From Nocardioides sp. SYSU D00065 (GTDB lineage Bacteria > Actinomycetota > Actinomycetes > Propionibacteriales > Nocardioidaceae), in the NCBI RefSeq assembly GCF_017916425.1, contig NZ_JAFMSX010000001.1, forward strand, positions 186,001 through 250,000: a DNA stretch of 64,000 bases. The letters run 5' to 3'. The notes beneath the pieces were generated by a model. It was not told the DNA's origin. It did not search any database and saw only the letters and a program-made list of their open reading frames with translations. The position numbers and the translations under genes are program-made. Position 1 is the stretch's first letter. Each line of letters begins with the position of its first letter. Shown here one piece after another: positions 57,687 through 64,000 of the stretch.

Positions 57687-58510
57687 CGACCGGCGTTGCT
57701 CCCGAGGGCGCGACCGCGCACCCGGGTGCGCGTGGACTGCTCCTCGCCGCCCACCCGGCGCCGGCCCTCGCGGTCACCGTGATGATGGGGCTCCTCGCGG
57801 TGGCGCAGGGCCTGGAGGCGTCCCGCACCCTGTTGCTGGTCGCCGCCGTGCTCGCCGGGCAGCTCTCCATCGGCTGGAGCAACGACCTCGTGGACGCCTC
57901 ACGAGACCGGCAGGCCGGCCGCCGGGACAAGCCGTTGGCGACCGGAGAGGGGTCCGTGCGGCTCACCCGCCTGGCGTGCGCAGGCGCGGTGGTGGCGTGC
58001 GTCGCGCTGTCGGCGCCGCTCGGCACAGCGGCCGGCCTCGTGCACCTCGTCTGCGTCGCGTGGGGGTGGGCGTACAACCTCGGCCTGAAGGCGACCGTCT
58101 GGTCGTGGGTGCCCTACGCCGCCTCGTTCGGTGCGCTGACCGCCGTCGTGACGCTGACCGACGGCGTGGCGCCCCCGTGGTGGTGGCCCGTGGGCGCCGG
58201 CCTGCTCGGCGTGGGCGCGCACCTGCTCAACGTGCTGCCCGACCTCGACGACGACGCCGCGACGGGCGTGCGCGGCCTGCCTCACCGGCTCGGCCCGGCG
58301 CGGATCGCGCCCGTGGCCGCAGGGGTGCTCCTCACCGCGTCCCTGGTCGTCCTGCTCGGCGCGGAGCCACCGATCGTCGTGTCCGCCGTCGCGACGCTCG
58401 TCGTGGTGTGCCTCGCCGTCGTCGTCGTCCGCGGGTCGGGGCGGCGGCCCTTCCTCGCTGCGATGGCCATCGCACTGGGCGACGCCGCCCTGCTGGTCGT
58501 GGCCCGATGA
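57683..58510 (+). CDS. UbiA-family prenyltransferase
   Basis: This 275-residue membrane prenyltransferase has about eight or nine transmembrane helices. The first Asp-rich motif is NDLVDASRD (Asn67, Asp68, Asp71, Asp75) with the following DKPLATG; the second is DLDDDAATG (from Asp187). Family members transfer prenyl groups to aromatic rings. With CrtE supplying GGPP and a type III PKS nearby, a polyketide aromatic acceptor is plausible. An alternative is lycopene elongase (C50 carotenoid), also of this family. Confidence 0.88.
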   Translation: MTTGVAPEGATAHPGARGLLLAAHPAPALAVTVMMGLLAVAQGLEASRTLLLVAAVLAGQLSIGWSNDLVDASRDRQAGRRDKPLATGEGSVRLTRLACAGAVVACVALSAPLGTAAGLVHLVCVAWGWAYNLGLKATVWSWVPYAASFGALTAVVTLTDGVAPPWWWPVGAGLLGVGAHLLNVLPDLDDDAATGVRGLPHRLGPARIAPVAAGVLLTASLVVLLGAEPPIVVSAVATLVVVCLAVVVVRGSGRRPFLAAMAIALGDAALLVVAR

Positions 58511-59724
58511 GCGGCGGCGACCGGGACCACTGGGACGTCGTGGTGGTCGGCGCCGGACCTGCCGGGGCGTCGGCTGCCCTCGGCGCCCTCACCGAGAACC
58601 CGTCGCTGCGGGTGCTGCTGCTCGACCGCAGCGACTTCCCGCGCGACAAGTCCTGCGGCGACGGCATCGCACCGCACGTCCTCGACGCGCTGGCCCAGGT
58701 GGGGGCCGCGGACGTGGTCGCCGGCTGGGCGCCGCTGCGCGAGCTCGAGCTCGCGCACGGCGACGTGGCGGTCAGGGGCACGATGCGCCGCGAGGTCCAC
58801 GTCGTCCCGCGCCGGGTGCTCGACGCTCGCCTGGTCGAGCGAGCCGTCGCGGCCGGGGCGGTCCTACGCCGGCACCGGGTCACCTCGCTCGAGCCCCTCG
58901 CCACCCCCGTCGTGTCCGGGGAGCTCAGCGGAGCCGTCGTCGTGGGTGCCGACGGCGCGCACTCGCTGGTCCGCTCGGCGCTGCTCGGGCGCCGGCGCGA
59001 GCCACGGGCCATCGCCATCCGCGGCTACGCGCCCACCACGACGGCCATGCGGGGCCGCCAGGTGATCCGCTACGGCGACCGCCGCCAGCCGTCGTACGCC
59101 TGGGCCTTCGACCGCGGCGACGGACTGGCCAACGTCGGCTACGGCGAGCTGCTGCCGGGAGAGCGCTCCGGCGACGGGGCGCCCAGCAGGCGTCTGCTGC
59201 TCGAGCAGCTCGACGAGCTGGTGCCCGGCGCCGCGAGCACCGGCGGGGACTGGCGCGGCCACCACCTCCCGCTCAGCGGCTGGCGCTGGCACCAGCCCGA
59301 CGGGGCGGTCCTGCTCGTCGGGGACGCAGCCGGACTGGTCAACCCGATGACCGGCGAGGGCATCTACTACGCCGTCGCCACCGGCGTCGCAGCCGGCCGC
59401 ACGGCGGCCAGGGCCGTGGCGGCGCGACGGCCGACGGACGCCGGCGCGCGCCACCGCGCCGTCGTACGCCGGATGCTCGGCTCCCACTTACGGCACACCT
59501 GGACCTCCTCGCGACTGTCCCGGTCCACGCGGATCGTCGACGCGGGAATCCGCGCCGCGGGGCGGGACCGTCACGTCTTCGACAGCCTCGTCGAGCTCGG
59601 CCTGGGCGACGGCCGGATCGACGCCCGCCTCGCCGCCGGGCTGCTGCGCACGCTCGCCGTCCCTGCCCGCCCCGCGCAGCCCCCGCTCCACCCCACCCCC
59701 ACGTCCAGAAAGCCCGAGGCCTGA
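58507..59724 (+). CDS. Geranylgeranyl-reductase-family FAD oxidoreductase
   Basis: This 405-residue flavoprotein has the dinucleotide motif [15 protein letters not shown], the family-typical [35 protein letters not shown], and the FAD-binding [22 protein letters not shown]. Family members saturate geranylgeranyl chains or act as related monooxygenases. Here it may reduce the prenyl chain installed by UbiA. It overlaps ubiA by ATGA and ends 1 base before the PKS start. Confidence 0.85.
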   Translation: MSGGDRDHWDVVVVGAGPAGASAALGALTENPSLRVLLLDRSDFPRDKSCGDGIAPHVLDALAQVGAADVVAGWAPLRELELAHGDVAVRGTMRREVHVVPRRVLDARLVERAVAAGAVLRRHRVTSLEPLATPVVSGELSGAVVVGADGAHSLVRSALLGRRREPRAIAIRGYAPTTTAMRGRQVIRYGDRRQPSYAWAFDRGDGLANVGYGELLPGERSGDGAPSRRLLLEQLDELVPGAASTGGDWRGHHLPLSGWRWHQPDGAVLLVGDAAGLVNPMTGEGIYYAVATGVAAGRTAARAVAARRPTDAGARHRAVVRRMLGSHLRHTWTSSRLSRSTRIVDAGIRAAGRDRHVFDSLVELGLGDGRIDARLAAGLLRTLAVPARPAQPPLHPTPTSRKPEA

Positions 59725-59725
59725 C

Positions 59726-60781
59726 ATGAGGATCCTCACCGTCAGAGGCGCGCTCCCGCCGCACTCCCACCCGCAGGCGGAGATCACCGAGGCCTTCGCC
59801 GAGGTCATCAGCCAGGACCGCCTCGACCGCGCCCTGCTCCGGCGCTTCCACGCCAACGCGGGCGTCGAGCGTCGGCACACCGTGCTGCCCCTGGCGGACT
59901 ACGCCGGGCTGCGCGACTTCGGCCACGCCAACGACCTCTTCATCGAGCACGCCGTGGAGCTCGGCTGCCGCGCGCTCACCGACGCGCTCAAGGCCGCCGA
60001 CCTGACGCCCTCGGACGTCGACCTCGTGGTCACCGCGACCGTGACCGGCCTCGCGGTGCCCTCCCTCGATGCGCGCATCGCCGCGCAGGTGGGACTGCGC
60101 GAGGACGTGCGCCGGATGCCGCTCGTCGGGCTGGGCTGCGTGGCTGGGGCGGCGGGCATCGCGCGGGTGCACGACTACCTGCTCGGCCACCCGGACCACA
60201 CGGCCGTGCTGGTCGCGGTCGAGCTGTGCTCGCTCACCGTGCAGCGCGACGACACGTCGGTCCCCAACCTGGTGGCCAGCGGCCTCTTCGGCGACGGCGC
60301 CGCGGCAGTGGTCGCGACCGGCGACGCCGGCCGGCCCGGACCCGTGGCGGTCCTGGACTCCCGCAGCCGGCTCTACCCCGACAGCGAGCGCACGATGGGC
60401 TTCGACGTCGCGGCCAGCGGTCTGCGCATCGTCCTCGACGCCGAGGTGCCGGCGCTGGTGGAGCGCTACCTGCGCGCCGACGTGGACGGGTTCCTGGCCC
60501 AGCACGGCCTGACCCGGGCCGACATCGGCTGGTGGGTGTGCCACCCCGGCGGACCCAAGGTCATCGAGGCGCTGGAGACCGCCCTGGAGGTGCCGCGGGA
60601 CGCGGTGCGGCTGACCTGGGAGAGTTTGTCGCGCGTCGGCAACCTGTCGTCCGTCTCGGTCCTGCAGGTCCTCGAGGACACCCTGCGCGAGCGCCCGCCC
60701 ACGCCTGGGACCCATGGCGTGCTCCTCGCGATGGGCCCCGGTTTCTGCTCCGAGCTGGTGCTGCTGAGGGCCGAGGCATGA
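59726..60781 (+). CDS. Type III polyketide synthase (chalcone synthase-like)
   Basis: This 351-residue homodimeric ketosynthase has the full catalytic triad: Cys138 in [10 protein letters not shown], His273 in [12 protein letters not shown] and Asn306 in GNLSSVSVL, plus the C-terminal GFG-loop counterpart [13 protein letters not shown]. The set with ICMT-type methyltransferase and FAD hydroxylase mirrors the SrsA-SrsB-SrsC arrangement that makes alkylresorcinol quinones in Streptomyces griseus, so an alkylresorcinol or alkylpyrone product is likely. Starter unit unknown. Confidence 0.93.
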   Translation: MRILTVRGALPPHSHPQAEITEAFAEVISQDRLDRALLRRFHANAGVERRHTVLPLADYAGLRDFGHANDLFIEHAVELGCRALTDALKAADLTPSDVDLVVTATVTGLAVPSLDARIAAQVGLREDVRRMPLVGLGCVAGAAGIARVHDYLLGHPDHTAVLVAVELCSLTVQRDDTSVPNLVASGLFGDGAAAVVATGDAGRPGPVAVLDSRSRLYPDSERTMGFDVAASGLRIVLDAEVPALVERYLRADVDGFLAQHGLTRADIGWWVCHPGGPKVIEALETALEVPRDAVRLTWESLSRVGNLSSVSVLQVLEDTLRERPPTPGTHGVLLAMGPGFCSELVLLRAEA

Positions 60782-61338
60782 CCGGACTGGTCGCCTTCAC
60801 GGTCCTGGTGGGGCTCGTCGGGCTGGAGCGCGTCGCCGAGCTGGTCGTCTCGGTGCGCAACGCCGCCTGGAGCAGGGAGCGCGGCGGCGTCGAGACCGGC
60901 CTCGGCCACTTCCCGTTCATGGTCGTCCTGCACACCGGCCTGCTGGTCGGCGCACTCGTCGAGGCGTGGGTACGGCGACCGGAGGTGCCCTCCGTCCTGG
61001 CCTGGTCCATGCTCGCGCTGGTCCTCGCCTCGCAGGGGCTCCGCTGGTGGTGCATCGGCACTCTCGGCCGGCGCTGGAACACGCGCGTCATCGTCGTACC
61101 GGGCCTCCCGCCGGTGCGCTCGGGGCCGTACCGGCTGATGCGTCACCCCAACTACGTGGCGGTCGTCGTGGAGGGCGTCGCACTCCCTCTGGTGCACGCG
61201 GCGTGGGTGACGGCGCTGGTCTTCACCGTCCTCAACGCGGGCCTGCTGGCGGTGCGCATCCGGGCCGAGGACGCCGCACTGGCCACGCTGCCCGAGGCGA
61301 CTGCCGGCACCGCGACGGCCGGGGCGGCCGGTGCATGA
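60778..61338 (+). CDS. ICMT-type (isoprenylcysteine carboxyl methyltransferase family) methyltransferase
   Basis: This 186-residue integral membrane methyltransferase has about four or five hydrophobic helices. The SAM-binding signature of the family is visible as [23 protein letters not shown]. Related enzymes next to type III PKS genes (SrsB) O-methylate phenolic lipids in the membrane. It is coupled to the PKS gene by ATGA. Confidence 0.88.
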   Translation: MTGLVAFTVLVGLVGLERVAELVVSVRNAAWSRERGGVETGLGHFPFMVVLHTGLLVGALVEAWVRRPEVPSVLAWSMLALVLASQGLRWWCIGTLGRRWNTRVIVVPGLPPVRSGPYRLMRHPNYVAVVVEGVALPLVHAAWVTALVFTVLNAGLLAVRIRAEDAALATLPEATAGTATAGAAGA

Positions 61339-62374
61339 CCTCGTGGTCGCCGGGGGCGGCCCGGTCGGGATGGCGGCCGCGCTGCACGCACGACGCGCCG
61401 GGCTCGACGTCGTCATCCACGAGCCGCGGACCGGACCCGTCGACAAGGCCTGCGGCGAGGGACTGATGCCCGGAGCGGTGGCCGAGCTCGCCGATCTCGG
61501 GGTGCACCCGCAGGGTCGCCCGCTGTCCGGCATCCGCTACCTGGACGGCGACAGCGACGGCCCCGGTGCGATCGCGCGCTTCTCCGCCGGCCCGGGCCGG
61601 GGTGTGCGCCGCACCGTCCTGCACGCCGCGCTGGCCGACCGCGTGGCCGCGGCCGGGATCGAGGTGGACCCACGGCCCGTCCGCTCCCTGGTCGACGCCG
61701 GGGACCACCTGGTCGTCGAGGGCCGCCCCACGCGCTACCTCGTCGCCGCCGACGGCCTGCACTCGTCCGTACGCCGACTGGCCGGCCTCGACGCCCCGCC
61801 GTCGCGGGCCCGGCGCCGCTTCGGCCAGCGCTGCCACGTCCGGCAGGCGCCGTGGACGTCGTACGTCGAGGTGCACTGGTCGCCGCGTGCGGAGGCCTAC
61901 GTCACACCGGTCGCCGACGACCTCGTGGGCGTGGCCGTCCTCGGGGAGCCCGGGTCGCGCTTCGAGGACCTGCTGGCCGGCTTCCCTGTCCTGCAGGAGC
62001 GCCTGACCGGGCCGCGGACGCGCGTCATGGGAGCCGGGCCGCTGCGGCAGCGGGCGTCGGCGCGGGTGCGCGGGCGGGTGCTGCTCGTCGGGGACGCCGC
62101 CGGGTACGTCGACGCGCTCACCGGCGAGGGCATCGCGCTGGGCCTCGCCCAGGCCCGCGCAGCGGTCGCGTGCGTGGCCGCGGGCCGTCCCGAGCGCTAC
62201 GACGCACTCGCGCGCCGCCTCGGGATGCGCCACGATCTGCTGACGCACCTGCTGCTGCGGGTGACCGCGCACCAGCCGGTGCGTCGTCGCCTGGTCCCGG
62301 CCGCGACCCGACTGCCCTGGCTCTTCGGGGCCGCCGTCAACCAGCTCGCCCGACCCGTGGGGAGGCCCGCATGA
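61331..62374 (+). CDS. FAD-dependent monooxygenase/hydroxylase (SrsC-like position)
   Basis: This 347-residue flavoprotein of the aromatic hydroxylase/geranylgeranyl reductase superfamily has VVAGGGPVGMAAALHARRAG, DKACGEGLMPGAV, VAADGLHSSVRRLAG (DG motif) and [22 protein letters not shown]. By position after PKS and methyltransferase it probably hydroxylates the phenolic ring, a step to a quinone. GTG start overlapping the previous gene by 8 bases. Confidence 0.85.
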   Translation: MHDLVVAGGGPVGMAAALHARRAGLDVVIHEPRTGPVDKACGEGLMPGAVAELADLGVHPQGRPLSGIRYLDGDSDGPGAIARFSAGPGRGVRRTVLHAALADRVAAAGIEVDPRPVRSLVDAGDHLVVEGRPTRYLVAADGLHSSVRRLAGLDAPPSRARRRFGQRCHVRQAPWTSYVEVHWSPRAEAYVTPVADDLVGVAVLGEPGSRFEDLLAGFPVLQERLTGPRTRVMGAGPLRQRASARVRGRVLLVGDAAGYVDALTGEGIALGLAQARAAVACVAAGRPERYDALARRLGMRHDLLTHLLLRVTAHQPVRRRLVPAATRLPWLFGAAVNQLARPVGRPA

Positions 62375-62976
62375 CCGACACGACCACCGCTCCCGTCGAG
62401 ACACCCGAGCTCGTGGTGCTCCTGGACGAGGACGGCCGAGCCGTCGGCACGGCCGAGAAGGCCGGCGTCCACCACGCCGACACGCCGCTGCACCTGGCGT
62501 TCTCCTGCTACCTCTTCGACCGCGCGGGCAACGTCCTGATCACCCGTCGCGCGCTCGACAAGCGCACCTTCCCCGGCGTGTGGACCAACAGCTGCTGTGG
62601 CCACCCCGCGCCCGGCGAGGACCTCGCCGACGCCGTCCGGCGCCGGGTCGGCCAGGAGCTCGGCACGACCGTGAGCGACCTCAAGCTGGTCCTGCCGCGC
62701 TTCCGCTACCGCGCCGAGCAGGCGGGCGTCGTGGAGAACGAGATGTGCCCGGTCTTCGTCGCCGTGGCGGAGCGGCGGCTCAGCCCCGACCCGGCCGAGG
62801 TCGCCGGCACCAGCTGGGAGCCCTGGGACGCCTTCCGCGCCGGCGTCCTGGCCGGGACCCGGCCGGTGTCGGTGTGGTGCCGCGAGCAGGTCGCGCAGCT
62901 GCCACAGGACCCGCTCGCCGCACCCGCCGCACCGCTCGAGGACCTGCCCGCCGCGGTGCGCGTCCTGCCGGGGTGA
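62371..62976 (+). CDS. idi: Isopentenyl-diphosphate delta-isomerase, type I
   Basis: This 201-residue Nudix-fold enzyme interconverts IPP and DMAPP. It has the active-site TNSCCGHP (Cys76 aligned with Cys67 of the E. coli enzyme), FSCYLFDRAGNVLITRRAL, the glutamate in VVENEMCPVF, and the tryptophan in TSWEPWDAF. As last gene of the operon it would boost allylic substrate for CrtE. ATGA overlap with the preceding gene. Confidence 0.94.
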   Translation: MTDTTTAPVETPELVVLLDEDGRAVGTAEKAGVHHADTPLHLAFSCYLFDRAGNVLITRRALDKRTFPGVWTNSCCGHPAPGEDLADAVRRRVGQELGTTVSDLKLVLPRFRYRAEQAGVVENEMCPVFVAVAERRLSPDPAEVAGTSWEPWDAFRAGVLAGTRPVSVWCREQVAQLPQDPLAAPAAPLEDLPAAVRVLPG

Positions 62977-63066
62977 GCCTGTCGATTCGGCCGCGGCGTG
63001 ACCGCCCGTGTGACAGGCTGGGGCCGGTGCCTCGAGACGGTGGGGTGTTCGCGTCGCGCGCGGAGG

Positions 63067-64000
63067 ATGGACTCGTTGCCCCCAGGAGCTTTCGACCCGG
63101 CTGTCGGTGACCCGTCGGACCGTACGTCGGACACGGCGTCGATCCTCGGCGCGGCGTCCGACCGGATGGCCTGGCGCCTGGCTGTCGACGCGGCCGGCGT
63201 GGGCGCCTTCGTGTGGGACCTGGTCGCCGACGACCTGCGCTGGGACGGCCGGCTGATCGAGCTCTTCGGGCTCGACGAGGAGTCCTTCGGCGGCACGATC
63301 AAGGACTTCAACAGGCTCGTCCACCCCGACGACCTGGCACGGGTGAGCGACGCCCTCCAGCGCGCCATCGACACGTGCGGCGACTACCACGCCGAGTATC
63401 GGATCGTGCAGCCCAGCGGCCACGTGCGCTGGATCGAGGCCCGCGGCCGGGCGTACGGCGAGCACCCCGGCGGGCAGGCCGTCCGGCTCGTCGGGGCCGC
63501 CTACGACACCACCGCGGTCCGCGACGGCGAAGCCCGGATCGGGCGCGTGCTGGAGTCCATGTCCTCGGCGTTCTTCCAGCTGGACGAGGACTGGCGCTTC
63601 ACCTACGTCAACTCCGAGGCCGAGCGCCTCCTCGGCGCCGGCCGGGCCGATCTCTTCGGCCAGTCGATCTGGGAGGCCTTCCCCGCGGCGGTGGGAAGCC
63701 CCTTCGAGGAGCACTACCGCGGCGCCGCCGCGACCGGGCAGCCGGTGTCCTTCGAGGCGTTCTACCCGCCTCCGCTGGACGCGTGGTACGAGGTGCGGGC
63801 GTGGCCCTCCCCCGAGGGCCTGGCCGTCTACTTCGTCGACATCACCTCGCGGCGCGAGGCCCAGGACGCCCTGGACCGAGCGGCTCGCCGCCTCGCGCTG
63901 CTGGCCTCGGTGTCCGAGTCGCTCACCAGCACGCTGGACCCCACCGAGGGCGTGAGCCGCCTGGCCACCCACCTCGTCCCGGAGGTCGGCGACTGGTGCC
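63067..64000 (+). CDS. Tandem PAS-domain sensor protein, 5' part (cut by window end)
   Basis: The frame is open from ATG 63067 to the window end (311 codons). After a short disordered N-terminus there are two PAS domains. The first (about 35-145) is PAS_3-like with VGAFVWDLVADDLRW, FNRLVHPDDLARV and the EYRIVQPSGHVRWIEARG PAC segment. The second (about 160-265) has SAFFQLDEDWRFTYVNSEAERLLG and AVYFVDITSRREAQ. A GAF-like start (LALLASVSESLTSTLDPTEGVSRLA) follows. Such PAS-PAS-GAF proteins usually end in a SpoIIE-type phosphatase or histidine kinase, which would be outside this window. Confidence 0.82.
   Translation, partial: MDSLPPGAFDPAVGDPSDRTSDTASILGAASDRMAWRLAVDAAGVGAFVWDLVADDLRWDGRLIELFGLDEESFGGTIKDFNRLVHPDDLARVSDALQRAIDTCGDYHAEYRIVQPSGHVRWIEARGRAYGEHPGGQAVRLVGAAYDTTAVRDGEARIGRVLESMSSAFFQLDEDWRFTYVNSEAERLLGAGRADLFGQSIWEAFPAAVGSPFEEHYRGAAATGQPVSFEAFYPPPLDAWYEVRAWPSPEGLAVYFVDITSRREAQDALDRAARRLALLASVSESLTSTLDPTEGVSRLATHLVPEVGDWC

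Noticed and set aside
57683..58510. UbiA protein as lycopene elongase making a C50 carotenoid
   Set aside because: Possible by family, but in known C50 clusters the elongase gene lies with the cyclase genes, whereas here it is grouped with the reductase, type III PKS and methyltransferase. Kept as an alternative, not as the call.
62197..63972. Minus-strand 591-codon frame at the end of the window
   Set aside because: It is antisense to the FAD hydroxylase end, idi and the PAS protein, all supported by motifs; its own sequence has none.

Overview
Organism: the window is very GC-rich with strong G/C preference at third codon positions, many GTG starts and 4-base ATGA/GTGA stop-start overlaps. 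Its gene order is typical of Actinobacteria (ruvX-mltG-aroE-peptidase-aroC-aroK-aroB-aroQ; alaS; rarA; aspS-hisS; relA-apt-yajC-ruvBAC-yebC; pgsA-HIT-thrS). Together with a DUF222/HNH protein and a DUF6167 protein this suggests a Nocardioides-like member of the Propionibacteriales. That placement is inferred from gene content, not from a search. Layout, left to right. 1-7000: tail of an NAD(P)-binding reductase, a DUF222/HNH endonuclease gene with a clear 3' frameshift, a small Cys-rich protein, an NAD(P)H-hydrate dehydratase with a histidine phosphatase, a LigD-like phosphoesterase-polymerase without a ligase domain, a PhzF-family protein and a small hypothetical. 7000-18400: a minus-strand shikimate/housekeeping run (aroQ, aroB, aroK, aroC, A24 prepilin peptidase, aroE, mltG, ruvX, alaS, two small membrane proteins, rarA). 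18400-24900: a five-gene peptide ABC importer operon in the unusual order permease C, binding protein, permease B, ATPase D, ATPase F, with a strong hairpin after the binding-protein gene. 25000-38900: aspS, hisS, a metallo-hydrolase, a DUF349 protein, relA, apt, yajC (with no secD/secF), ruvB, ruvA, ruvC with an SOS box, an orphan AbiEi-like gene bracketed by two 72-bp palindromic repeats, yebC and pgsA. 38900-48400: methyltransferase, inositol-phosphatase family, HIT protein, GNAT, small acidic protein, MalY-type lyase, thrS, DUF4142 protein, SDR, HAD phosphatase and a GAF-ANTAR regulator. 48400-62976: the most distinctive part. A MerR-type regulator with a DICT-like sensory domain diverges from a 13.6-kb, 15-gene, translationally coupled operon. 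Its first half makes and decorates a carotenoid (crtE, crtB, crtI, crtYc, crtYd, P450, glycosyltransferase, CrtO-type acyltransferase). Its second half holds a PAP2 phosphatase, UbiA prenyltransferase, geranylgeranyl-reductase-like flavoprotein, type III polyketide synthase, ICMT-type methyltransferase, FAD hydroxylase and finally idi. 62977-64000: the start of a tandem-PAS sensor protein cut by the window edge. How it works together: Idi and CrtE should supply geranylgeranyl diphosphate to two branches, one a glycosylated and acylated cyclic carotenoid, the other (inferred) a prenylated, methylated, hydroxylated type III polyketide of the phenolic-lipid/quinone kind. I saw no tRNA, rRNA, CRISPR array or insertion-sequence transposase.
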